DNA of 64,000 nucleotides from Flavobacteriales bacterium 34_180_T64 (GTDB taxonomy: Bacteria; Bacteroidota; Bacteroidia; Flavobacteriales; Flavobacteriaceae). The DNA is taken from NCBI GenBank assembly GCA_002162765.1, contig MAAR01000011.1:124001-188000 (forward strand), given 5' to 3'. Both the position numbers and the translations under genes were made by a program. Shown here piece by piece: positions 45,427 through 55,700 of the stretch; position 1 is the first letter of the stretch; the number at the start of each line of letters is the position of its first letter. The notes under the pieces were generated by a model, which was not told the DNA's origin, ran no database searches, and worked only from the letters and a program-made list of their open reading frames with translations.

Positions 45427-45711
45427 AATTTAAAAACTTGGTCTCATAAAATTTTATTGATTGCTGAGAATCGTGTATTTCAAAATTTCTGGATATATCC
45501 ATCAAAGCGCAATAAACGTAGGAGTGAGGAGGGAAGTGCAATCGAAGATTCACAATGTCGCAAAACAATAAGAATAAATGAGTAAGTGTGTGTGGAATTT
45601 AAACAATCAGAGCTTTATAGGCTTTCTCAATTTCTTTAATAGATACTCTTAAATTAACATTATATTGCACATACGTCCACTTCATGAGACACCTAACTAA
45701 TCAAAGATCAT

Positions 45712-48396
45712 ATGGAATATATTCTTTTAATTGTAGTTATAATTTTATTAATTTTTCAGAATTTCAAATACAGTAAAAACAGTAAAAGTTTAGAACGAGA
45801 AATCAATAAGCTAGACGAAAAGCTAAATGGTGTCTATACTCTCTTGAAGACCGAACAGGTTTCTAAAACTGCTGAAAAGGAAAGTGATAAGGATGTTATA
45901 ATAAAAACAGTTGAGACTCCCTCGGAAGTTCCTTTAGCGGTACCATCTGCTATTCAGGAAACTTTGGAAGAAGATTATATACCAACTTATCTTAACGTCA
46001 GTAAATTGTCTGATAAAGATGCAGGTATCATTAAAAATATATTAAGTACTGCTGAAACCAACAAAGATTACAAAACTTTGATAAAACTTCGTAACAAAAT
46101 GATTGATGTTATGGAGATAAATGAAGTCAAGGAAAAATCAGATATTGAATTTATAAGTACCATATTAAAGGACTACAATTACTACTCTCACAAAAAACAA
46201 TTAATTGTAACTCCACCAATTGTATTAGGTGCTACAGAGGAAACACTAGTTAAAATTGTAGCCTCAGCAAAGACTGAAATGACAGCAGCCCCTGTAAAAA
46301 GAGCAGTAAAGGAACCTACGCTTTCTATTTGGGAAAAGTTTAAACAAAGAAATCCTGATCTTGAAAAATTTGTTGGAGAAAATCTAATCAACAAAATTGG
46401 TATTCTAATTTTGGTTTTGGGGATTAGTTATTTTGTAAAATTTGCGATAGATAAGAATTGGATCAATGAACCTGCACGTGTGGGTATCGGTATTTTAGCA
46501 GGAAGCCTAGTATTATTTATAGCTCATAAATTGCGCCAAAAATATGCACCATTCAGTTCCGTTCTTGTTGCTGGGGCTATCGCTATCTTTTATTTTACCA
46601 TTGCTATTGCTTTTCACGAGTACAAACTATTTGAACAAGAGGTAGCTTTTGCTATTATGGTGGTGATTACGGCTTTCAGCAGTTTGATTTCCATATCCTA
46701 TAATCGTATGGAACTTGCCATATTATCTCTCATTGGTGGCTTTTTAGTGCCATTTATGGTGAGTACTGGTAGCGGAAACTATGTTGTGTTATTTACATAT
46801 ATCGCGATTTTAGATATCGGAATATTGGCGCTGGCCTATTTTAAAAAATGGCAATTGCTGCATATTCTCGCTTTTGTATTTACTCTCTTATTGTTTGGGA
46901 CTTGGGTAATTAAGGATATAGATAGTACTACACCACATTACTTGGGAGCCTTAATCTTTGGGTTTGTATTTTACTTGATTTTTATAATTACCAATATCAT
47001 AAACAATCTACATTCTAAAGACCGCTTCTCTAAAATACAGTTAGCTATGCTTACGATAAATAATTTTGTTTTTTACGGAATAGGCATGCTGGTACTATCT
47101 GAATATAAACCTGAGTTGTCTGGTATTTTTACGACCTTTTTAGCCTTGCTAAATATTGGATATTCATTGTTATTATACAAGAAATTTGGTTTAGATAAAA
47201 GAGGTATTTATTTATTGATTGGATTAAGTCTAACTTTTATTACTTTGGCAATTCCTGTTCAGTTTTCAGGAAATAGCATAACCATTTTCTGGGCTATTGA
47301 AGCGGTCATGTTGATGTGGTTAGCACAAAAATCACAAATTAAAAGCTATCGCTTTGCGGCTATATTAGTACAAGTTTTAATGCTTGGGAGTTTGCTACTT
47401 GATTGGCTTGTCTATTTTACCGCAAATTCAGACTTTTCAATAGTCATCAATCCTATTTTTTTAGCAGGTATTTTAGTAGTTGCCTCTCTTGTTGGCGTTA
47501 ACTATCTATTACGCCATGAAACAAAAAATTTCTTAAAATTTGGTTTTCAGTTCAATCCAGAATACTATAGAAAAGTAACCGGTGTTTCTGCCATAATTAT
47601 AGGCTATTTTGTTGGATTATTTGAGGTTTTCTATCAATCTCTACAGTATTTTGAGTTTAATGCGATGTTGGCTATCTCGGTGCAATATCATTTACTTTTT
47701 ACAGCGATCTTTTGTTTTATATTGTATAGAAATACAATTAATGACAAAATTATCAATGTCATAGCTGTTTTTAATATCGTAGTATTTGCATTGCTTTTTG
47801 CCAGAATTCCATTTTCAGAATTTCAAGAAAACATTTTAAATGGTACAAATAATGCTATTTCCTATTATCTACACATGTTGTCACTAGTAATTTTAATATA
47901 TTTCTGGTATTTGGTGTATAATAGTAACAAAAGGCAAAAGGTATTTACAGTCTTTAACGATAAACTGGCAATATGGAGTGCCGTTTTTGTGTTGGTGGTA
48001 TTAACGAGTACCGAAGTGATATTACAAGGTCTTCATATGATGAATTTTTCGATCGATCAATTGCAGTTCACCGACCAATATGATTTAATTTCCTCAGCAA
48101 AATATAAAATAATAAAAGCCGGACTTCCAATTTTATGGGGTGTTTTGGCTTTTGTATTGTTGCTTTGGGGGATTAAAAAACAAATAAAGCAATTACGAAT
48201 CATTGCATTAACCTTGCTAGGACTTACCATTATTAAACTATTTGTGTACGACATCAGTAATGTTTCTGAAACTGGAAAAATTATTGCGTTTATCCTTTTA
48301 GGGATACTCATTTTAATTATTTCATTTATATATCAAAAAATAAAGTTTCTAGTGATTAACGAAGAAAAAACGACCAAGGATGAAAAAATCGATTAA
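45712..48396 (+). CDS. DUF2339 family polytopic membrane protein
   Basis: The 894-residue protein has an N-terminal membrane helix (1-16), a charged coiled-coil and linker (about 18-220), and then a long array of more than twenty hydrophobic helices up to about residue 885. The block ENLINKIGILILVLGISYFVKFAIDKNWINEPARVGIG at about 223-260 marks the DUF2339 family. Another marker is the central sequence AIPVQFSGNSITIFWAIEA. The function of DUF2339 is unknown; a transport or envelope-assembly role would be a guess. The gene overlaps the next one, a DUF3999 gene, by 17 bases, and this pair is conserved in other bacteria, suggesting the two act together. Confidence 0.9.
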   Translation: MEYILLIVVIILLIFQNFKYSKNSKSLEREINKLDEKLNGVYTLLKTEQVSKTAEKESDKDVIIKTVETPSEVPLAVPSAIQETLEEDYIPTYLNVSKLSDKDAGIIKNILSTAETNKDYKTLIKLRNKMIDVMEINEVKEKSDIEFISTILKDYNYYSHKKQLIVTPPIVLGATEETLVKIVASAKTEMTAAPVKRAVKEPTLSIWEKFKQRNPDLEKFVGENLINKIGILILVLGISYFVKFAIDKNWINEPARVGIGILAGSLVLFIAHKLRQKYAPFSSVLVAGAIAIFYFTIAIAFHEYKLFEQEVAFAIMVVITAFSSLISISYNRMELAILSLIGGFLVPFMVSTGSGNYVVLFTYIAILDIGILALAYFKKWQLLHILAFVFTLLLFGTWVIKDIDSTTPHYLGALIFGFVFYLIFIITNIINNLHSKDRFSKIQLAMLTINNFVFYGIGMLVLSEYKPELSGIFTTFLALLNIGYSLLLYKKFGLDKRGIYLLIGLSLTFITLAIPVQFSGNSITIFWAIEAVMLMWLAQKSQIKSYRFAAILVQVLMLGSLLLDWLVYFTANSDFSIVINPIFLAGILVVASLVGVNYLLRHETKNFLKFGFQFNPEYYRKVTGVSAIIIGYFVGLFEVFYQSLQYFEFNAMLAISVQYHLLFTAIFCFILYRNTINDKIINVIAVFNIVVFALLFARIPFSEFQENILNGTNNAISYYLHMLSLVILIYFWYLVYNSNKRQKVFTVFNDKLAIWSAVFVLVVLTSTEVILQGLHMMNFSIDQLQFTDQYDLISSAKYKIIKAGLPILWGVLAFVLLLWGIKKQIKQLRIIALTLLGLTIIKLFVYDISNVSETGKIIAFILLGILILIISFIYQKIKFLVINEEKTTKDEKID

Positions 48397-49624
48397 ACTA
48401 TTCGTAATGTTTTTGGCAGCTATGGCTTTTGGCCAAGATCATTCAGTCGAAGGTGAGATAAACTCTGTAAATGAAGATGGTTTGTATCGCATTCATATTC
48501 CTCATAACATACGTTCCTATGCAACAACAGATTTACATGACTTAAGAATTTGGGACGCCAAAGGTAATCAAGTGCCCTATTTTTTGCAACCGGCTACTGC
48601 ATATAAAAGAACCAACGATTCTGAATTTACCGAATTCCCTGTTGTTTCAAGAACAATAATAGCAGATACAAGTGCTACTTATATATTCAAAAACCCTTAT
48701 GAGACTATTGAACAAGCGGTGTTTTTAATTGCTAATTATCAAGGAAGCAAAAGCTATCGTTTGGAAGGGAGTAATGATCAAAAACAGTGGTTTGGTATTG
48801 TCAATAGTGGTCAATTAAATGAATTAAATCATTCGACACAAACCAGTGTTTATAAGTTGATTGATTTTCCGTTGTGTTCTTATCAATACCTTAAAGTTGT
48901 TTTTGATGACCGTCACTCATTACCTATAAACCTTATAAAAATAGGTGAGGCTACGTCCGAAATTGTTACCATAGTTCCTATAACAATGGAAAAAATTCCA
49001 GTAAAAGCAATCGAATTTCTAGAAAAGGATCAGAAGACACAACTCCATATTCGTTTTGAAAGACCCGAAGTAATCAATCAGATTCGCATGGATATTACTG
49101 ATCCTGACCTTTATAGTCGAAATGCAACATTGTTCACCATAAAAGAACGTGTAGTAAAACACAAAATGGAATCCTATAGGCAGCATTTAACGACTTTCTC
49201 TTTACGTTCAAATAAGGATCTAGTTTTTGAAATTCCTACATGTGTAGAAAAAGAAGTTTATTTAGAAATTGACAATAAGGACAATCCTAAATTAGAAATT
49301 AGCGGAATCCATTTTATGCAGGAGCCCAAATATTTGGTAGCATCATTAAGAAGTCAAGAAACTTATAAAGTTACAGCAGGAAACAAAACATTAAACATCC
49401 CTGACTATGATATTTCCGAAGTTACTAATACCTCAAAAACGGCATTACCCATCGCTCAAATAATCTCTATCGCAAATGTGCAACCTAAAAAAGTAATAAA
49501 AGAGTCTACCTCATTCTGGCAGCAAACTTGGTTTATGTGGTGTTGCATTGGTTTTGCGGCGCTTATAATTTCATATTTTGCCTTCAACTTAATAAAGGAG
49601 CTTAATAATAAAAAAGAATCTTAA
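48380..49624 (+). CDS. DUF3999 family secreted/membrane protein
   Basis: The 414-residue protein has a signal peptide (1-18), a large extracytoplasmic beta-rich region (about 20-375; opening YRIHIPHNIRSYATTDLHDLRI with WDAKGNQVPYFLQP), one membrane helix near the C-terminus (about 385-407, WFMWCCIGFAALIISYF) and a short cytoplasmic tail NLIKELNNKKES. This matches DUF3999, whose members have a beta-sandwich plus C-terminal helix and are encoded next to DUF2339 genes. Its start lies inside the end of the DUF2339 gene (17-base overlap), so they are translationally coupled and probably form one complex. Function is unknown. Confidence 0.87.
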   Translation: MKKSIKLFVMFLAAMAFGQDHSVEGEINSVNEDGLYRIHIPHNIRSYATTDLHDLRIWDAKGNQVPYFLQPATAYKRTNDSEFTEFPVVSRTIIADTSATYIFKNPYETIEQAVFLIANYQGSKSYRLEGSNDQKQWFGIVNSGQLNELNHSTQTSVYKLIDFPLCSYQYLKVVFDDRHSLPINLIKIGEATSEIVTIVPITMEKIPVKAIEFLEKDQKTQLHIRFERPEVINQIRMDITDPDLYSRNATLFTIKERVVKHKMESYRQHLTTFSLRSNKDLVFEIPTCVEKEVYLEIDNKDNPKLEISGIHFMQEPKYLVASLRSQETYKVTAGNKTLNIPDYDISEVTNTSKTALPIAQIISIANVQPKKVIKESTSFWQQTWFMWCCIGFAALIISYFAFNLIKELNNKKES

Positions 49625-49694
49625 ATTATACGGCGATTTGGTTAATGAGTCTGTCGATATCTAAGAAGGATGTGAAATGTATGTAGTATAACAA

Positions 49695-50396
49695 TTAACT
49701 GTTATACAGCTTATTAATACTGTTTTTATATGTTTGACCAATTGGAATTTTATGTTCGATTATTAGAATACGATTGCCTTCAATAAATTTTATTTTATCA
49801 ACTGCTACAATAAATGATTTATGAACTCTTAAAAAATCGCCCTCAGTTAAAATAGATTCGTAATGAGATATTTTTTCATGGCTTACAATCATTTCATCTT
49901 TCAAAAAAAGCTTCGTGTAGTTTCCATAAGCTTCAATAAATAACAAGTCATTCAAATCAATTTGATGGTGTTTTTTATCACCTTTTACAAAGAATCGAGT
50001 AGAAGTTGTTTCATTAGAAACTTCTTTAATAATTGTTTTTGTAGTTTGTGTATCAGACACTTTATTTACAGCTTTTACCAAGCGGTCAAAACTAAAAGGT
50101 TTTAAAATATAATCTATAACATTCAATTCAAATCCTTCTAGGGCATGTTCTTTATATGCTGTTGTAATAATAGTTTTAGGTGGTTTTGTTAGTGTTTTTA
50201 GAAAGTCTAATCCTCTTAATTTAGGCATGTTAATGTCTAAAAACATAAAATCTACAGTGTTTTCATTTAAATACTGCATGGCTTCCATAGCATTGTAACA
50301 ATTCTTTTCTAATTGTACATGTGGTAACATACTACAAAATTCTTCTATGATTTCATGTGCCAAAGGTTCGTCATCAATAATTATGTACTTAAGCAT
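49695..50396 (-). CDS. LytTR family response regulator (module 2)
   Basis: The 233-residue regulator has a receiver domain with acidic pair D8/D9 and phosphoacceptor D54 (MFLDINMPKL), followed by IITTAYKEHAL and LKPFSFDR. The LytTR DNA-binding domain (about 130-233) shows FIEAYGNYTKLF, FLRVHKSFIVA and GNRILIIEHKIPIG. It is the intact parent of the truncated copy at 44878 and a paralog of the module 1 regulator at 26115. Its start overlaps the kinase gene by 8 bases. Its targets are most likely the divergent ABC genes at 51849 onwards and perhaps its own operon. Confidence 0.95.
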   Translation of the reverse strand: MLKYIIIDDEPLAHEIIEEFCSMLPHVQLEKNCYNAMEAMQYLNENTVDFMFLDINMPKLRGLDFLKTLTKPPKTIITTAYKEHALEGFELNVIDYILKPFSFDRLVKAVNKVSDTQTTKTIIKEVSNETTSTRFFVKGDKKHHQIDLNDLLFIEAYGNYTKLFLKDEMIVSHEKISHYESILTEGDFLRVHKSFIVAVDKIKFIEGNRILIIEHKIPIGQTYKNSINKLYNS

Positions 50397-51510
50397 GTTT
50401 TGCGACTTTTAAAGTTGTTTTATAGATGTTATTCGTTTGACTAACAATAAACTCATGTTTTAGATTGTACAACAAAGATAGTCTTCTTTTAAGATTCTGT
50501 AATCCAATTCCTTTTGATTCATTTACCTCATTAGGATCAAAATTATTCTCAATATAAAAATGGATAAAATCAGTATCTTCAAATAAATTGATATGAATAA
50601 AAGCGTTTTCGGTAAGCGTTTCTATGCCGTGTTTAAAAGCATTCTCTAATAGAATGATAAATAATAATGGCGCTATTCTTGTATTTAGGTCAATCGCATG
50701 ATTAAAAGTAATCTCTACAGATTTTTTGTATCGAATTTTGTGTAGTTCTATATAGTTGTTTAAATAGTCAATTTCATCTGAAAGCTTAACCGTTTCTTTT
50801 TCTCCTTCATAAATTGTATAACGCATCATGTCTGATAATTTCAAAATCACATCTGGCGCTTGTTTAGAGTTTTTAACTGTTAAGGCGTAAAGGTTATTTA
50901 GCGTATTAAAGAAAAAATGTGGGTTTATTTGAGTTCTTAGTAGCGATAATTCAGTTTTCGTTTTTTCTGCTTTTAAATTTTGCAACCATTTCCATTGCTC
51001 AAAAATCCAAACAATAAACAAGATTGGAATGGGTAAAAAGAATATGAAAAACGGAAAATCTTCTTTAATCTTTAGATAGGCTTCTAAATCACCAGAAAAG
51101 AGCCTTAAATAGATGAAGTAAAGAAATAATGGCACATAAAATAATGTTATTAATTTCCAATATTTTTTGATAAATGCAGGAACTAATATATACGCAAATC
51201 CAAACCAAAACCCCATTAGAAGAATGAATGTAATTGGGTTATCTGGCATTTTCATTGTTGCATCAATAGCAAATGCTACAAAAAAGAGTACAAATAGGCT
51301 AAGCACTTTAATTACTACTTTCTTTTTCTTTTTAAAATGATGAATTGGCAAAGCAATTACAAATCCCCAAAAGATGGCGTAAATAATAATTTCTAATGAG
51401 CTGTCCTTTGGAAGAAGTATAAAACCAAAATGATCTAACACATAGAATATTGGTATAATAATAATGAACCCAATTAAAAAGGCTTTGTATTTCTTTAATA
51501 ACTTAATCAT
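50389..51510 (-). CDS. LytS-type sensor histidine kinase (module 2)
   Basis: The 373-residue protein has five or six membrane helices in the first 175 residues (about 12-30, 40-57, 67-84, 94-112, 121-138, 152-170) with short loops. This is followed by the His_kinase phosphoacceptor H198 in TQINPHFFFNTLNNLY and a HATPase domain with LLENAFKHG and SKGIGLQNLKRRL. The module 1 kinase keeps only the last two helices, so the sensory part differs while the catalytic part is closely similar. No periplasmic sensor domain is seen; signal input through the membrane or through the ABC/M1 protein is possible. A promoter-like sequence lies directly in front of the ATG. Confidence 0.94.
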   Translation of the reverse strand: MIKLLKKYKAFLIGFIIIIPIFYVLDHFGFILLPKDSSLEIIIYAIFWGFVIALPIHHFKKKKKVVIKVLSLFVLFFVAFAIDATMKMPDNPITFILLMGFWFGFAYILVPAFIKKYWKLITLFYVPLFLYFIYLRLFSGDLEAYLKIKEDFPFFIFFLPIPILFIVWIFEQWKWLQNLKAEKTKTELSLLRTQINPHFFFNTLNNLYALTVKNSKQAPDVILKLSDMMRYTIYEGEKETVKLSDEIDYLNNYIELHKIRYKKSVEITFNHAIDLNTRIAPLLFIILLENAFKHGIETLTENAFIHINLFEDTDFIHFYIENNFDPNEVNESKGIGLQNLKRRLSLLYNLKHEFIVSQTNNIYKTTLKVAKHA

Positions 51511-51514
51511 AGCT

Positions 51515-51545
51515 CAAAAGTAAGTATGTTATGCTATCTAGACAA
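51515..51545 (-). promoter_or_regulatory. Promoter-like sequence immediately before the module 2 kinase
   Basis: On the minus strand TTG (51545-51543) is followed after 20 bases by TACTTTTG (51522-51515), which ends only 4 bases before the ATG at 51510. A transcript from here would start at or near the ATG and be leaderless. Confidence 0.4.
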
Positions 51546-51684
51546 GAAAGTTGATAGACACTACCATAATTAGCACCAACACAGCTGTTTTTTTGACGAA
51601 CGCGTTTGATACTGTTTTTCACTTTATATGGCTTTAGAAAAACACTGTATATCCTATTAATTAGAAAGCACTATTCGTTCACTT

Positions 51685-51692
51685 TATGTTTG
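51685..51692 (+). promoter_or_regulatory. -7 element of module 2, TATGTTTG
   Basis: TATGTTTG is identical to the -7 box at 27779 in module 1. It would start a transcript near 51699 that carries the short ORF at 51721, the leader element and the ABC genes. Confidence 0.5.
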
Positions 51693-51720
51693 CCTCAAAT
51701 TAATACTAAAATCAAAATCA

Positions 51721-51807
51721 TGACAACTTTAAGCAACAATCAAATCACAAGTAGAATAAACACAACCAATAGTTTTAAATGGAACGCTAAAAGACGTTTT
51801 AGATAAA
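51721..51807 (+). CDS. Possible 28-residue cationic leader peptide
   Basis: A frame of 28 codons starts with an ATG at 51721, about 22 bases after the expected transcription start, and ends 41 bases before the ABC ATPase gene. It begins MTTLSNNQITSR and ends NAKRRFR; the C-terminal third is strongly basic. No signal peptide is present. It could be a real small protein, a translated leader controlling the ABC genes, or chance. There is no counterpart at the same place in module 1. Evidence is position only. Confidence 0.3.
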
Positions 51808-51826
51808 ATATTGCCGCTAGAAATAC

Positions 51827-51840
51827 ATCAATCAAAAAAC
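51827..51840 (+). promoter_or_regulatory. Shared leader element, copy 3
   Basis: ATCAATCAAAAAAC ends 8 bases before the ATG of the module 2 ATPase gene. The same 14 bases are at 29818 before the module 1 ATPase and at 27792 behind the module 1 -7 box. Confidence 0.5.
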
Positions 51841-51848
51841 AAACAGGT

Positions 51849-52736
51849 ATGAATATATTACAAATCAATAATCTAAGCAAAACCTATCCCAACGGAGTAA
51901 AGGCGCTAAACGGAATTAATTTAGAAATCACAAACGGTATGTTTGGTTTATTAGGCGCAAATGGCGCTGGAAAATCGTCGTTAATGAGAACCATTGCGTC
52001 TTTACAAGCGCCTTCAATGGGTAGCATTTCATTTAATGGTACAGATGTGGTAAATCAACCACATGACATTAGAAAACAATTAGGATATTTACCTCAAGAG
52101 TTTGGTGTATATCCGAAAATATCTGCAGAAAAATTGTTGAACCACTTAGCTATTTTAAAAGGAATATTAAATAAAAAAGATCGAAAGGAACAAGTTACAG
52201 CATTGTTGCAGCAGGTCAATTTATATCAACACAGAAAAAAATCTGTATATACGTTTTCTGGCGGAATGCGTCAACGATTTGGAATTGCACAAGCACTGTT
52301 AGCAAATCCACAACTAATTATTGTCGATGAGCCAACTGCTGGCTTAGATCCAGAAGAAAGCAATCGTTTCTTAAACTTATTAAGTGAAATAGGGGAGAAT
52401 GTCATTGTCATCTTATCGACACACATTGTAGAAGATGTAAGAAACTTATGTCCAAAAATGGCTATTCTTTCTAACGGACAAATTATTTCAGAAGGAAATC
52501 CAACGGAATTAGTGGCAACGATAGAAGGGAAAATTTGGACGAAGATTATTCCTAAAAAGGACATTGAAATTTACAAAAAAGCTTTTGATGTTATTTCTAC
52601 AAAATTGGTGTCTGGAAAAACTCAAATAAGAGTGCTATCCCAACAAAAACCGGAAATTGGATTTGAGAGCATCGTTCCAAATTTAGAAGATTTTTATTTC
52701 GCAACATTGTTTCAAGAAGCAACTAAAACACCATAG
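51849..52736 (+). CDS. ABC transporter ATP-binding protein (module 2)
   Basis: The 295-residue ATPase is the paralog of the module 1 ATPase at 29839 and has the same length. Walker A is GANGAGKSS (35-43), with Ser in place of the final Thr. The Q-loop lies in YLPQEFG, the signature is FSGGMRQR (135-142), Walker B is LIIVDEPTAGLDP and the H-loop is in LSTHIVEDV. The C-terminal extension typical of ATPases of ABC-2 exporters is present. All catalytic residues are intact. The stop and the start of the M1/permease gene are 3 bases apart, so the two are made together and form the transporter. Confidence 0.95.
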   Translation: MNILQINNLSKTYPNGVKALNGINLEITNGMFGLLGANGAGKSSLMRTIASLQAPSMGSISFNGTDVVNQPHDIRKQLGYLPQEFGVYPKISAEKLLNHLAILKGILNKKDRKEQVTALLQQVNLYQHRKKSVYTFSGGMRQRFGIAQALLANPQLIIVDEPTAGLDPEESNRFLNLLSEIGENVIVILSTHIVEDVRNLCPKMAILSNGQIISEGNPTELVATIEGKIWTKIIPKKDIEIYKKAFDVISTKLVSGKTQIRVLSQQKPEIGFESIVPNLEDFYFATLFQEATKTP

Positions 52737-52739
52737 GTC

Positions 52740-55700
52740 ATGTTTAAGAAATTATTACAATTTGAAGTTTTTTATCAGTTAAAACAACGTGCATTTCCAA
52801 TATTTGCAATCTTGTTTATAGCACTTGGTGTATTTGTTGGGAGACAAGGATTTGCTCCAAAAGGAGTTGATTTCAATTCTGTTTATCAAGTATACTTTCA
52901 TACAAGTCTTTTTACTTTAGGAAGTGTTTTCATTATCATGTTTTTTGCGATAAGTGCAATGCTTAGAGATAAGCAGCACAATATGGAGAATTTAATTTAT
53001 AGCTCTTCGATAAAAAAATCGCACTACTTCTGGAGTCGTTTTTTAGGAACATTCATTTTTAGTGTATCGGCATTTACGCCTTTTATTTTAGGGTATATCA
53101 TTGGAAATTATTTTTCTGATTTAGATCCAGAGCGTTTAGGTGACTTTCAATTGCTAACGTATTTACAACCTTGGTTGTATATTGTATTACCAAATATTTT
53201 TATCTGTTCTACCATCGTGTTTTCTGTAAGTACACTAACTAAAAATAGTACAGCCACGTATGTCAGTGCAGTGTTTATTTACATGTTATATTTTGTGAGT
53301 TCCATCTTTTTAAATTCGCCATTATTAGCACAAGCAGTTCCAGCTTCTCCAGAAAGCATGGTTATTGCAGCTGTTGCAGACCCTTTTGGAATTGCCGCAT
53401 TTTTTGAGCAAACACAATACTGGACGCCCTTTCAGAAGAATACAGAATTACTGTCTTTTTCTGGTTTGTTTTTAATGAACAGAGTTGTTTGGATATTGGT
53501 TTCTGTGGGACTATTATTTGGAACCTACAGAATGTTCTCTTTTAGAAAAATCACTAAAAAAGTTAAGAAAGAATCAAAAAAGAGCACGAAAAAAATCCAA
53601 ATATTAGCATATCAACCCATGCATGCCTTACACAATTTTAAAGCACAACAAATGGCATTCTTTTCGCTTTTAAAATTAGAATTGAAAAGTGTTTTTAAGA
53701 GCCTTCCCTTTATTGCTGTTTTGTTAATGTGGCTGTTTATAGTGTTTTCAGAATTATATTCAACGGTTGTAAGTGGAGGAGAATATGGTGTAAGCGTATA
53801 TCCTTTTACAAATCAATTGATAGATTTAATAGTAGATCCTTTGTCAATTTTTAGTTTGATATTAATCATTTTTTATAGTTCGGAGATTGTTTGGAGAGAA
53901 CGCGGCTTAAATTTTAATACAATAGTGGATGCAACTCCAGTAAAAAACTGGGTATTCTTTGTGTCTAAATTCACAGCATTATTATCCTTACCAATGATTT
54001 TAATTACTTCCGGAATTCTATTATGTATGCTATTTCAGGTCAGTTTAAATTATACAAATTTTGAATTCAGTTTATATGCATCATTATTCTATCATTACGG
54101 ATTACAATTAGCAATATTTTGTATGATAGCCCTTTTTATAAACAGTTTGGCAACAAATAAATATATGGGCATGGGGATCTTCGGTTTGATTGTACTGTTA
54201 AGCTTGAAATCTGATGTGTTAGGATTACAACATCCTTTAACTAGCCTTGGGTTTATGCCAAGAGTGTCCTACTCAAATATGAATGGTTTTTATGGTGACT
54301 CAAAACTATTTAATCATATAGCAATGTATTGGTTGGCTTTAGGGTTGTTATTAACTGTATTATCATTTAAAATTTGGAATAGAGGCGCAGTTGCAAACTT
54401 TTCAGTGAAGCTAAAACAACTCCTTTATAGTTGGACAAAGCTTCAAAAATTAACGACGTCACTTTTAATGGTATTGTTTATCGGTTTTGGAAGTTTGGTT
54501 TTTTACAATACGAATATAGTTTCTGATTATGTAACTGTGAATGATCAATTGGATTTTAGAGAACAGTATGAAAAAAAATTCAAAATACATAAAAGTTTAG
54601 ATCGACCACATCCTTCATCAAAAACAACAGAAGTCGCTATTTTCCCGAAGGAAAGACGTTATTCGATAAAGGCTAATTATATACTAAAAAACAAAAGTGA
54701 CCAGCCATTATCAGAAGTATTTATCACAGAAAGGATTCCGCTAGAACATATTACTATTGAAAATGCTAGTCTTGTTGCCCATGATGCATTTTATGGAACG
54801 TATTTGTTTCAATTTGAGACCCCTTTACAACCAAATGATTCTGTTGTATACTATTTCGAATTAAAGAAAGCCCTTAAAGGGTATGAAGAAGACAATGCTA
54901 TTGTGAACAATGGAACCTATATTATGCATAGAAATTTCGAACCTATTTTAGGATATAGCTCAGGCGTAGAAATTACAAGTAGAGTAGAGCGTGAAAAAAG
55001 AAAATTACCTAAAAGAGTAGTAGAAAATAATTCAGATTCTCATATCGAATTGGACGATTTTAAAAATGAAAAAATAAGATTTGAAACTATTGTTTCTACA
55101 GATAAAGATCAAACAGCATTAAGTTCTGGGAACTTAGTAAATGAATGGTCAGAGAATAACAGAAATTTTTATCATTATAAATCTAAGGGTAGCGTAATAC
55201 CTATGATTGCCTATTTTTCGGCTAAATACAAGTCAAAAAAAATCAATTACAAAGGCATCGCAATCGAACAATATTATAATGAAAATCATGCTTTTAATAT
55301 TGAAGATGTTGAAAATAGCACTAAGGTAACTTTAGATTACTGTCAAGAAAACTTTGGTGCCTATCAATTTGATCATGTTAGAATTGCAGAACTTCCGTCG
55401 CATTGGTCTTTTGGAGGCTTTGCACATCCTGGGGTTATAAGCATGGTAGAGGATAGATTATACTTGGCTAATGTTAGTCCTCCAAACACATTTAATTTGG
55501 TCGCAAAAAGAACCATACATGAAGTTGCGCATCAATGGTGGGGTCATACCTTATCCGCAAAACCGGTTGCTGGCGGTTCTTTATTTGTAGAAGGACTTGC
55601 AAAATACACTGAAGCCGTTGTTATGGAAAAAATGTATGGAAAAAGCGCTATATATGAACTTAGCGAAAATGCAAGAAGCAGATATTTTTCTGGACGGTCT

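Larger units (their letters stand above)
51511..51848. other. Divergent intergenic region of module 2
   Basis: This 338-base region separates the kinase gene from the ABC ATPase gene. It holds a minus-strand promoter-like sequence at 51515-51545, a plus-strand -7 box at 51685, a 28-codon open frame at 51721-51807 and the shared leader element at 51827. Confidence 0.6.

Noticed and set aside
45383..45568. 61-codon minus-strand frame next to the regulator remnant
   Set aside because: It runs opposite the hydroxylase fragment and shows no protein features.
51606..51806. 66-codon frame in the module 2 divergent region
   Set aside because: Its first half lies upstream of the -7 box at 51685; only the last 28 codons from 51721 would be in the transcript.
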